A DNA stretch of 5,721 nt from an uncultured Comamonadaceae bacterium (GCA_937871735.1 CALMOI010000512.1:1-5721), one strand, 5' to 3'; shown: positions 1 through 5,586, numbered from the stretch's first letter. Notes: generated from the letters alone by a model not told the origin. A program made the numbers and translations.

Positions 1-320
1 AACGCCACGGTGGGCAACAACAACAACGCCTCCACCACGATCACCAACAGCGGCGTGACCGTGAAAATCACGATCAGCGGGGCCAATACGGTTTTGAGCT
101 GCCCGAGACCCAAGCTGTCCATCCAGCCCCAGACACGGGCGCTCCAGCCGGGAGAGTCCAGCGCAGCACGCACCAGATCGAGTGCGGGTTCCCAGTAAAA
201 GTAACCCAAACCCAAGGCCATTGCGGCAATGAGCACCACCGGCAGCAGCGACAGCAGCAGCACTCGCGGCAACAGGCAGTAGGCGGCAGCACGCCAAAAA
301 GACTCAAATATCAGGCTCAT
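1..320 (-). CDS. EI24-domain (CysZ/DUF540-like) integral membrane protein, N-terminal part
   Basis: This gene starts with ATG at 320 and runs off the left edge after 106 codons, so only the N-terminal part is visible. The protein opens MSLIFESFWRAAAYCLLPRV, followed by a hydrophobic segment at about residues 20-41, a loop rich in Trp and Asp (about 42-75), and a second long hydrophobic segment at about 78-103. The opening 'SFWRAAAYCLLPRV', the 'GLGYFYWEPAL' stretch and the 'LKTVLAPLIV' stretch match my memory of Burkholderiales proteins annotated as EI24 domain-containing, a family related to the sulfate permease CysZ. The function in these bacteria is unproven. It is the last visible gene of the leftward cluster, 56 bases after the desaturase stop. 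No strong ribosome binding site precedes the ATG. Family assignment is fairly sure; any transport role is inference. Confidence 0.75.
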   Translation of the reverse strand, partial: MSLIFESFWRAAAYCLLPRVLLLSLLPVVLIAAMALGLGYFYWEPALDLVRAALDSPGWSARVWGWMDSLGLGQLKTVLAPLIVIFTVTPLLVIVVEALLLLPTVA

Positions 321-376
321 GGGTGCAGCATACGCCCTGCCCCACAGTGCCGCCCAGTGGACGAACCCCAACAGCT

Positions 377-1333
377 TCAGGCGCGGCCCACCAAGCGCTT
401 CAAGCCCAGCCACTGCTGCGCCCAAAAACCCGCGCCGTAGTCGCGCCCTTGCTCGACTTGGTCGCGCACGCCTGTGGGGTCAAAACGCCGTTCAAAGTTG
501 GCTGTGTCGAACAGCATGTCCCACCACGGCAGCAGCACGCCGAAGTTGTAGCCGCCCAAAGTGCCCTTGCCTGCCGTTTCATGCCCGATGCCGATGCTGT
601 GGTGCAGTCGGTGAAAACGCGGGCTCACCCACAGCCGCTCGCCCACCGTACCAAACCAGACCCGCAAGTTGGCGTGCTGAAAGTTCTCGCTGAGCTGGCT
701 GATCGCCACCAAGGCCACAAACTGCCCCGGTGCCACGCCTATGGCCAACGCCAACACCACAAACAGCAGGTCGCGCAGCACGTCGTCAAGCAGGTGATTG
801 CGGTTGTCAGTCCACATCGTCATTTGGCGCTGCGAGTGGTGCAGCGAGTGCAGCGCCCACCACCAATTGAACTCGTGTTGCGCCCGGTGCAGCAGATAGT
901 TCACGAAATCAAACACCACCAAATACAGCACGAAACTGGCAACGGCACCGTCGGTCACACCGGGCCAAATTTGGTCGAGGTGGATCGTGCCCCAGCCTTG
1001 CGCGCGCAACTCGGCCAAGCCCAGCTCCACCCAGTTCTCGAAGCTGAAAAACATCAGCAGCTTGAACAAGCCCAGCCGGTGAATCAGCGTGTAGATCACA
1101 TCCACCCGAATGGCGCGGCGGTCAATGACGGGCTCGACCGGCCACAAGCGCTGCATCGGGCCGATCACCAGCAGCATCACGGCCACTTGCAGCAAGCCGA
1201 CCAGCAGCCAGCCCGTGCCTTCGTAGGCTAATTCCAGCAAATTGGCTGCGCCCAAACCAAAAGCCAGCGGCTGCACCACCGCTTCAAACAACCATTGCTG
1301 CACCCAAGCGAATGCGTCGATCAAACTGTCCAT
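377..1333 (-). CDS. Sterol desaturase / fatty acid hydroxylase family membrane protein
   Basis: This encodes a 318-residue polytopic membrane protein of the fatty acid hydroxylase superfamily, non-heme di-iron enzymes that hydroxylate or desaturate lipid substrates. The histidine clusters expected for the di-iron site are present: HRAQH (149-153), HSLHH (162-166), His180 in NRNH, His220 in NFQHANL, and HRLHH (241-245) followed by His251. Hydrophobic segments lie at about 41-60, 85-97, 130-148 and 186-212. Length is close to the usual 250-330 residues. The ATG at 1333 is preceded by AGGAG nine bases upstream, which supports this start. The gene follows the deacetylase by 30 bases and precedes the EI24 gene, all on one strand, so co-transcription is likely. 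The substrate cannot be read from sequence: membrane fatty acids, hopanoid- or carotenoid-like lipids and lipid A acyl chains are all possible. Family assignment is firm. Confidence 0.92.
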   Translation of the reverse strand: MDSLIDAFAWVQQWLFEAVVQPLAFGLGAANLLELAYEGTGWLLVGLLQVAVMLLVIGPMQRLWPVEPVIDRRAIRVDVIYTLIHRLGLFKLLMFFSFENWVELGLAELRAQGWGTIHLDQIWPGVTDGAVASFVLYLVVFDFVNYLLHRAQHEFNWWWALHSLHHSQRQMTMWTDNRNHLLDDVLRDLLFVVLALAIGVAPGQFVALVAISQLSENFQHANLRVWFGTVGERLWVSPRFHRLHHSIGIGHETAGKGTLGGYNFGVLLPWWDMLFDTANFERRFDPTGVRDQVEQGRDYGAGFWAQQWLGLKRLVGRA

Positions 1334-1342
1334 GCCCGAAGG

Positions 1343-1347
1343 CTCCT
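1343..1347 (-). promoter_or_regulatory. Ribosome binding site of the desaturase gene
   Basis: The minus strand reads AGGAG here, nine bases before the ATG at 1333. It lies in the 30-base gap after the deacetylase stop and supports the assigned desaturase start. Confidence 0.7.
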
Positions 1348-1363
1348 AGGTTGGCGGCAGGCG

Positions 1364-2218
1364 TTACCCGCCGTGCGCAGCAATCCAACCCTGATAGTCA
1401 GGGTGATTGCGCAAGGTGTCGAAACAAAAACCGCGCTCTTTCAAGCCAACAATCAGCGGCTCCAGCACGGCGGGAGCCCACGGGTCTTGGCGCGACCAGA
1501 TGCCCAAATGCGCCACCAAGATGTCGCCGGTGCGGATGCTCTTCAGCGCTTTGTCCAGCAGCATGGCATTGGGGTAGGTTTCGCTGGGCAGTTCGTCGCC
1601 CAAGAAGCCCGCCGGAGCCCAACCAACGTGGGCGTAACCACAAGACTGCGCCGCCGCCAGCAGCTTGGGCGAGGTCTTGCCCCCCGGTGCGCGAAACAGC
1701 GGCAGCGGCTTCTTGCCGGTGAAGTCCTGCAAACGCTCGGCGGCTTGGGCAATGTTGGCGCAGTACGTGGCCGTGTCCCAGGTGAACTCTCGGTTTGCCA
1801 ACGCGCCCGCCGAAGGCCGGATGCGGAACTTGGGCACCACGCCCGGCAAGTCACCGCGCCAGTAAGCGTGGTCGTAGGTGTGCGAGGCGAACTCGTGCCC
1901 CTCCGCCGCCCGCGCTTTCCACCACGACGACCACATGCGGCCCAAACTGCCGTCGCCGGTTTGCGTCGGCTCATTGGCAGCGAAGAAGGTGACGCGCACT
2001 TGCTGGCGCTTGAGGACATCCGCAATCAATGGAGCCACCGCCATGTGGCCGGTGTCAAACGTCAGGTAGAGCGGCTTGTCACAGCGCGCGGGTGCGCTGG
2101 GCGCGGCTGGCTTGGTGGGCACATCGGATTCCAGCCTGGCCGCGTGGGCAGCGCACACCGCCCCCACGGCCAGCAGCCATGCACCCCAACGCCACTTCAG
2201 TTTATTGACGACCTGCAT
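1364..2218 (-). CDS. Exported polysaccharide deacetylase (NodB homology domain, CE4-like)
   Basis: This encodes a 284-residue protein with an N-terminal signal peptide: basic start, hydrophobic core at about 12-22, and likely cleavage after AHA at 24-26. The mature part is a NodB-type polysaccharide deacetylase domain; this family removes N- or O-acetyl groups from glycans with a metal-dependent mechanism. Motif 1 is LTFDTGH (52-58), with catalytic-type Asp55 but Thr56 where most family members carry the metal-binding Asp. Motif 2 is SHTYDH (112-117), giving metal ligands His113 and His117. Motif 3 is FRAPGG (175-180), and a later LVAHLG (234-239) supplies the distal His237. Its ATG lies inside the end of the propeller gene (17-base overlap), so translational coupling is likely. 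The glycan substrate is unknown; a periplasmic or envelope polysaccharide is expected. Fold assignment is strong; activity is less sure because of the altered motif 1. Confidence 0.9.
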   Translation of the reverse strand: MQVVNKLKWRWGAWLLAVGAVCAAHAARLESDVPTKPAAPSAPARCDKPLYLTFDTGHMAVAPLIADVLKRQQVRVTFFAANEPTQTGDGSLGRMWSSWWKARAAEGHEFASHTYDHAYWRGDLPGVVPKFRIRPSAGALANREFTWDTATYCANIAQAAERLQDFTGKKPLPLFRAPGGKTSPKLLAAAQSCGYAHVGWAPAGFLGDELPSETYPNAMLLDKALKSIRTGDILVAHLGIWSRQDPWAPAVLEPLIVGLKERGFCFDTLRNHPDYQGWIAAHGG

Positions 2219-3236
2219 GATTCAACGTCCACACGCCATGCGGCGATTTGCCCACATTCACCTGCTGCAACACCTTGCGGCTGGCGGCGTCAATCACCGT
2301 CAGCTTTTTGGCCCAGCGCGAAGCCACCATCAGCGTTTTGCCGTCGGCGGAAATTTCGATGTCATCCGGGCCCGAGGGCACCGGGAAGGTGTCCACCACC
2401 GTGAGGGTTTGGTAGTCAATGTTGCTGATGGTGTTGGCAACACGGTTGCTGACCAGCACATGGCGGCGATCACCCACTGCGCGGAACGAGTGCGCGCCCG
2501 CGCCAGTCGGGATGGTTTTGATCAAACGCGCTTCCTTGCCGGTCACGTCGTACACCTCCACACCGGTGCCGCCGGTCAGGCCGACGAGCAAGGTTTTGCC
2601 GTCAGGCGTGCCGAACACGTCAGCGGGCATGGTGCCGGTCTTGACGCGCCATTTCAAAGTCTGCGTGGCCAAGTCGATGGCGACCAACTCGTCGCTGTCT
2701 TGCATGGTTGACCAGATCGTGGTGCTCTTGGTGTCGATCCACAAGTGACTGGGCGTTTTGCCGGTGGAGATGCGCTTGGCCAGCGTCGGCGTTTTGCCGT
2801 CCCAGCGGTAAATGTCCACGTGGTTGAGCCGGTTGGCCGCCGTCACAAACCACTTCATGTCAGGCGAAAACCGCAACTGGTACGGATCCAGAATGTGGCG
2901 CACCTCGTACTGCACTTCAGCCGTACGCGGATCAATGAAGGTGAGCGAATCGCTGAGCGCGTTGGCCACAATCATCGACTTCTCATCGGGCGTGAGGTAG
3001 AGGTGATGCGGCTCTTTGCCGGTGGCGATGCGCTTGGTTTCCGTCCAATTGGTGGGATTGACGACGCTGACGGTGCCGTCCAGCGAGTTCAGCACAAACA
3101 CGGGCGTGTTCAGCGGCGCGGGGGCCGCTGTGACCGGGCGCGTCACCGGGGCCGCAGGCGTGGTGGCCCAAGCGGCCATCGACAAACCGACACTCAAAAC
3201 AGGAATCAAAGCAAATAAACGAGAGAACACACGCAC
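2202..3236 (-). CDS. Exported YncE-like beta-propeller protein (YVTN repeat family)
   Basis: This encodes a 344-residue exported beta-propeller. After a signal peptide (hydrophobic core about 6-22, likely cleavage after AWA at 22-24) and a Pro/Ala-rich linker (about 25-43), the rest is a run of roughly 40-residue blades. Each follows the pattern VxNSLDGTVSVVNPT, TGKxPHHLYLTPD, and similar. Recurrent DGKT, TGKxP and VIDxxT elements mark the blades, and a His recurs in the same loop (PHHL, PSHL, AHSF, PHGV). No CxxCH heme motif is present, so it is not a cytochrome. I chose the GTG at 3236 because a GTAGG-like site sits six bases upstream and because it gives a proper signal peptide. The frame stays open to a GTG at 3302, but that would put 22 unlikely Cys-containing residues in front. 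It is the first gene of the leftward cluster. Function is unknown; scaffold or ligand-binding roles are typical of the fold. Confidence 0.88.
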   Translation of the reverse strand: MRVFSRLFALIPVLSVGLSMAAWATTPAAPVTRPVTAAPAPLNTPVFVLNSLDGTVSVVNPTNWTETKRIATGKEPHHLYLTPDEKSMIVANALSDSLTFIDPRTAEVQYEVRHILDPYQLRFSPDMKWFVTAANRLNHVDIYRWDGKTPTLAKRISTGKTPSHLWIDTKSTTIWSTMQDSDELVAIDLATQTLKWRVKTGTMPADVFGTPDGKTLLVGLTGGTGVEVYDVTGKEARLIKTIPTGAGAHSFRAVGDRRHVLVSNRVANTISNIDYQTLTVVDTFPVPSGPDDIEISADGKTLMVASRWAKKLTVIDAASRKVLQQVNVGKSPHGVWTLNHAGRQ

Positions 3237-3264
3237 AGGGAGCCTACTTTCTTGACAATTTTTG

Positions 3265-3270
3265 AGTGTA
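3265..3270 (-). promoter_or_regulatory. Possible -10 element for the leftward operon
   Basis: The minus strand reads TACACT, four of six matches to the sigma-70 -10 consensus, 28 bases before the GTG start at 3236. No good -35 lies upstream, as expected for an activated promoter. A start about seven bases downstream (near 3258) would put the FNR-type box centre at about -70.5, within the range used by class I FNR sites. This is a guess from spacing, not a demonstrated promoter. Confidence 0.3.
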
Positions 3271-3321
3271 GCCGGGCAAGAAGCTGCGCACTGAATCCGC
3301 ACTTAGCGTGCAGTGCTGAAG

Positions 3322-3335
3322 TTGATCGACATCAA
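3322..3335. promoter_or_regulatory. FNR/ANR-type binding box
   Basis: TTGATCGACATCAA is a perfect match to the FNR/ANR consensus TTGAT-N4-ATCAA recognised by oxygen-sensing Crp/Fnr family regulators. It lies in the 224-base divergent region, 86 bases from the propeller start and about 125 bases from the ferredoxin start. The box sits inside a longer imperfect dyad: TGAAG (3317-3321) mirrors CTTCA (3339-3343), with a three-base insertion on the right side. The match is seen directly; regulation of either flanking gene is inference. CRP sites have a different half-site (TGTGA), so a CRP role is less likely. Confidence 0.7.
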
Positions 3336-3363
3336 CCACTTCAGTTCCACCCCTCGTCGGATT

Positions 3364-3385
3364 GCCGACTGCGCGCACAGTCGGC
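3364..3385. repeat. Perfect 8-bp inverted repeat in the ferredoxin leader region
   Basis: GCCGACTG (3364-3371) and CAGTCGGC (3378-3385) are exact reverse complements around the six-base centre CGCGCA. The element lies 46 bases (centre to centre) on the ferredoxin side of the FNR-type box and 75 bases before the ferredoxin ATG. It could be an operator for a dimeric regulator or a stem-loop in the ferredoxin leader. No T-run follows on either strand, so it is not a convincing intrinsic terminator. Confidence 0.5.
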
Positions 3386-3460
3386 TGCACTTGCCCCTTT
3401 GAAACCAAGGTGTTTGCAGCGCATCTCACACGTGTCATGGTCTGCGGCGATGATTTACGC

Positions 3461-3796
3461 ATGCCTTTTATCGTTACCGAACCCTGTATCCAGTGCAAAT
3501 ACACCGACTGCGTCACCGTGTGTCCGATGGATTGCTTTGTCCAAGGCCCGAACTTTGTGGTCATTGACCCGGCGGGCTGCATCGACTGCTCCATCTGCGT
3601 GCCGCAATGCCCGGTGCATGCCATCGTCAACGCAGCCGAAGCCACCGCCGAGCAAGCGCCCTACATTGCGTTGAACGCGCAACTGGCGCAAGACCCGGCG
3701 TGGACGCCCATCACCCGCGCTCAAGCGCCGTTGCCCGATCATGAAGAGTGGCGCAATGTGAGCGCCAAGCGGCATTTGCTTGTGACGGCGGCTTAA
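3461..3796 (+). CDS. fdxA: 7Fe ferredoxin, [3Fe-4S][4Fe-4S] (FdxA type)
   Basis: This encodes a small cytoplasmic electron carrier of 111 residues, the usual length for the FdxA / Azotobacter ferredoxin I family. The N-terminus MPFIVTEPCIQCKYTDC is diagnostic. Cysteines are at 9, 12, 17, 21, 25, 40, 43, 46 and 50, which with Met removed matches the Azotobacter FdI pattern (8, 11, 16, 20, 24, 39, 42, 45, 49). By analogy Cys9, Cys17 and Cys50 bind the [3Fe-4S] cluster, while Cys21, Cys40, Cys43 and Cys46 bind the [4Fe-4S] cluster. The C-terminal half (about 58-111) is the family's cluster-free extension. The frame stays open upstream, but the ATG at 3461 is where family homology begins; its ribosome binding site is poor. 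It is the only complete rightward gene here, diverges from the propeller operon and converges on the AIM24 gene. Its redox partner is not visible. Confidence 0.93.
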   Translation: MPFIVTEPCIQCKYTDCVTVCPMDCFVQGPNFVVIDPAGCIDCSICVPQCPVHAIVNAAEATAEQAPYIALNAQLAQDPAWTPITRAQAPLPDHEEWRNVSAKRHLLVTAA

Positions 3797-3805
3797 AGCG
3801 CCCGC

Positions 3806-4636
3806 TCAGTCTTCGTCGTCACCGCCAAACAGGCCGCCCAGCAGACCTCCGGCAGCGCCACCTGCGGCCAAGCCGGTGAACATCGAACCTTCTTCTTTTC
3901 CGCCGCCGCCTGATTGCGGGGCGGCTGCAAAAACCCGGCTGGCCAAGCGCGAGAACGGCAGGCTTTGCAACCAAACGGTGCCGGGGCCGCTCAAGCGGGC
4001 AAAGAACAAGCCCTCGCCGCCAAACAAGGCGGTTTTGATCTTGCCGACGTACTGAATATCAAAGTCCACGTTGCTGGTGTAGGCCACCACGCAGCCGGTG
4101 TCCACGCGCAGCGCCTCGCCGGGAGCGAGATCACGGCGTACCACCGTGCCGCCCGCGTGCATGAAAGCCAAGCCATCGCCTTCGAGCTTTTGCATGATGA
4201 AGCCTTCGCCCCCAAAAAAGCCCGCACCCAGCTTGCGTTGGAAGGCAATGCCCAAGCTCACGCCCCGCGCTGCACATAAAAACGCATCTTTTTGGCAGAT
4301 GATGGTTCCGCCAAACTCCCGCAGCTTGAGCGCGATGATCTTGCCCGGATACGGTGCGGCAAACGCCACGCGCTGCTTGCTGTGGCCTTGGTTGGTGTAG
4401 ATGGTGGTGAACAGCGATTCGCCCGTCACCAGCCGCTTGCCCGCGCCCAGCAGCTTGCCGAACAAGCCGCCTTGCTGCGCGCTACCGTCGCCAAACACGG
4501 TGTCCATGTCGATGCCCGCATCCATGTACATCAAGCTGCCCGCTTCGCCGATGGCGGCCTCGCCGGGGTCGAGTTCCACTTCGACGAACTGCATTTCGCT
4601 GCCGATGACTTTGTAGTCGATTTCATCCATTGCCAT
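3806..4636 (-). CDS. AIM24 / TIGR00266 family protein
   Basis: This encodes a 276-residue cytoplasmic protein of the AIM24 (TIGR00266) family, which adopts a TRAP-like beta-prism. Its biochemical role in bacteria is unknown; the yeast namesake is mitochondrial. Supporting stretches are YKVIGSEMQFVEVELDPGE (8-26), the GEAGSLMYMDAGI segment (30-42), and two related repeats carrying FFGGEGF (140-146) and LFGGEGL (204-210). Each repeat is followed by a L-x-G-x-G element, as expected for an internally repeated fold. The C-terminus has a Gly/Ala-rich tail (about 243-272) ending in acidic DDED; it could be a flexible or membrane-associating tail. The ATG at 4636 has AGAGGA eight bases upstream; a second in-frame ATG at 4630 is a weaker choice. 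It lies 67 bases downstream of rsuA on the same strand and stops 9 bases from the fdxA stop. Confidence 0.9.
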   Translation of the reverse strand: MAMDEIDYKVIGSEMQFVEVELDPGEAAIGEAGSLMYMDAGIDMDTVFGDGSAQQGGLFGKLLGAGKRLVTGESLFTTIYTNQGHSKQRVAFAAPYPGKIIALKLREFGGTIICQKDAFLCAARGVSLGIAFQRKLGAGFFGGEGFIMQKLEGDGLAFMHAGGTVVRRDLAPGEALRVDTGCVVAYTSNVDFDIQYVGKIKTALFGGEGLFFARLSGPGTVWLQSLPFSRLASRVFAAAPQSGGGGKEEGSMFTGLAAGGAAGGLLGGLFGGDDED

Positions 4637-4644
4637 AAACCACG

Positions 4645-4650
4645 TCCTCT
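4645..4650 (-). promoter_or_regulatory. Ribosome binding site of the AIM24 gene
   Basis: The minus strand reads AGAGGA, eight bases before the ATG at 4636. This favours 4636 over the in-frame ATG at 4630. Confidence 0.7.
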
Positions 4651-4703
4651 TGAAAAGGTCTGTTGATGTGAGCCTGCGCCAAGGCTATTGCCACAGCGTG
4701 ACT

Positions 4704-5432
4704 TTAGCCGCGCTGGATGGCGGCCAGATCGTCGGCACCGAGCCAGCGCCATTGACCCGGAGCCAAATCCTCAGGCAGTGTGAGGCCACCGATGCTGGAG
4801 CGGTGCAAGCCTTCCACGCGGTTGCCCACGGCGGCCAACATGCGCTTGACTTGGTGGTACTTGCCTTCGGTCAGCGTCAGGCGCAGGTGGTGGGGCGTGA
4901 CGGCCTCGCACGCGGCGGCTTTGACGGGTTTGGGGTCGTCGTCCAAGACCACGCCAGCCAGCAAGCGGCTGACTTGGCTGTCGTCCAGCGGATGCTTGGT
5001 GGTGACTTCGTAAACCTTGGGGACGTGGTGGCGTGGCGAGCTCATGCGGTGAATGAATTTGCCGTCGTCAGTCAACAGCAGCAGTCCGGTGGTGTCTTGA
5101 TCCAGCCGCCCCACGGCTTGCACGCCTTGCACGGCACCCTTTTGCGGACGCAGGCGCAGCGGCGACGGCAGCAGCGTGTAAATGCTGGGATAGGTGGACG
5201 GCTTTTGCGAACACTCGGTGCCCGCCGGTTTGTGCAGCATCAGGTAAGCCTGCGCTTGGTAGGGCCACGACTTGCCCTGCACGGTGAAGCTGAGCGGGCC
5301 ATCAGTGGGCAAGTCGGTGGCGGGCTCGATGTCGTCCACGCCTGGCACGGTTACCAGTCCTTGTTGAATCAAGCCAGCGCAAACGCGGCGGGTGCCAAAA
5401 CCTTGGCTGTACAAAATATCATCAAGTCGCAT
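4704..5432 (-). CDS. rsuA: 16S rRNA pseudouridine synthase (RsuA family)
   Basis: This encodes a 242-residue pseudouridine synthase of the RsuA/RluB/E/F family, close in length to E. coli RsuA, which isomerises U516 of 16S rRNA. An S4-type RNA-binding region occupies about residues 1-45 (MRLDDILYSQGFGTRR at its start). The catalytic domain begins near YLMLHKPAG (63-71). The signature GRLDQDTTGLLLLT (108-121) contains the catalytic Asp111, and KVYEV (139-143) and EGKYHQVKRM (189-198) are the later conserved motifs, the last being typical of RsuA. The ATG at 5432 begins directly at the S4 domain; no strong ribosome binding site is visible before it. It may be co-transcribed with the AIM24 gene 67 bases downstream. 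Assignment to RsuA rather than RluB/E/F rests on the short S4 region and motif wording, so the exact target uridine is inferred. Confidence 0.93.
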   Translation of the reverse strand: MRLDDILYSQGFGTRRVCAGLIQQGLVTVPGVDDIEPATDLPTDGPLSFTVQGKSWPYQAQAYLMLHKPAGTECSQKPSTYPSIYTLLPSPLRLRPQKGAVQGVQAVGRLDQDTTGLLLLTDDGKFIHRMSSPRHHVPKVYEVTTKHPLDDSQVSRLLAGVVLDDDPKPVKAAACEAVTPHHLRLTLTEGKYHQVKRMLAAVGNRVEGLHRSSIGGLTLPEDLAPGQWRWLGADDLAAIQRG

Positions 5433-5460
5433 GGTGAGAGTGCAGGAGCCGAGGTCAGGC

Positions 5461-5526
5461 TCAGAACTCGTATTCGGTCTGGAACCTCAGCGTGGTGGTA
5501 GGGCTGGCGGTGGTGACACCCTGCAA
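5461..5526 (-). pseudogene. Possible remnant of an outer-membrane beta-barrel C-terminus
   Basis: On the minus strand an open stretch of 21 codons between two in-frame TGA codons (5527-5529 and 5461-5463) ends TTTLRFQTEYEF-stop. Alternating hydrophobic residues with a terminal Phe are the hallmark of the last beta-strand of porins and TonB-dependent receptors. There is no proper start codon and no upstream barrel sequence. The next-upstream part of the same frame (5530-5598) is open but reads like non-coding DNA. It could be a decayed gene end or pure chance; 21 codons is too few to decide. Confidence 0.22.
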
Positions 5527-5565
5527 TCAAGCCGCATTCCGTAGCGTGGCTTGCTGGGTGCCAGC

Positions 5566-5586
5566 CTTGATTTTCCCAAAATCAAG
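5566..5586. repeat. Perfect 9-bp hairpin overlapping the stop codon of the FTR1-type gene
   Basis: CTTGATTTT (5566-5574) and AAAATCAAG (5578-5586) are exact reverse complements separated by CCC. AGCC (5563-5566) and GGCT (5589-5592) could extend the stem past a small bulge. The TGA stop of the minus-strand permease gene (5582-5584) lies within the arm. Neither strand has a T-run after the stem, so it is an atypical terminator candidate; it may instead be part of an intergenic repeat or protect the transcript 3' end. Confidence 0.5.

Noticed and set aside
20..32. Short CAA trinucleotide run (four units) near the left edge, considered as a phase-variable repeat
   Set aside because: It encodes four Leu codons in the second membrane segment of the EI24 protein; four in-frame trinucleotide units are too few and would not shift the frame.
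323..2404. Long plus-strand open frames (about 300 and 370 codons) opposite the desaturase and deacetylase genes
   Set aside because: They are antisense shadows of well-supported genes in GC-rich DNA. Their translations are rich in His, Gln, Arg and Pro with no recognisable domain.
2331..3030. Recurring short DNA words such as GTTTTGCCGTC and TTGCCGGT in the propeller gene, considered as a DNA repeat array
   Set aside because: They encode the repeated DGKT and TGKxP elements of successive propeller blades, so the repetition is explained by protein structure.
3252..3257. Consensus -35 hexamer TTGACA on the plus strand
   Set aside because: No acceptable -10 element lies 16-18 bases downstream (the sequence there is GC-rich), and it is about 200 bases from the ferredoxin start.
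3237..3302. Upstream extension of the propeller frame to a GTG at 3302
   Set aside because: It would place 22 Cys-containing residues before a clear signal peptide; the GTG at 3236 has a better-placed ribosome binding site.
3362..3460. Upstream extension of the ferredoxin frame to a TTG at 3362
   Set aside because: The extra 33 residues have no similarity to 7Fe ferredoxins, which begin essentially at MPFIVTEPC; the family length fits the ATG at 3461.
3749..3767. Six-base-pair stem TGGCGC / GCGCCA near the 3' end of fdxA, considered as a terminator between the convergent genes
   Set aside because: It lies inside the fdxA coding region and has no T-run on either side.
4671..4686. AGCCT / AGGCT inverted repeat between rsuA and the AIM24 gene, considered as a terminator
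   Set aside because: The stem is only five pairs and no T-run follows directly; the two genes may simply be co-transcribed.
4650..5501. 283-codon plus-strand frame opposite rsuA
   Set aside because: It is an antisense shadow of rsuA, whose catalytic motifs are unmistakable on the other strand; the plus-strand product has no recognisable family.
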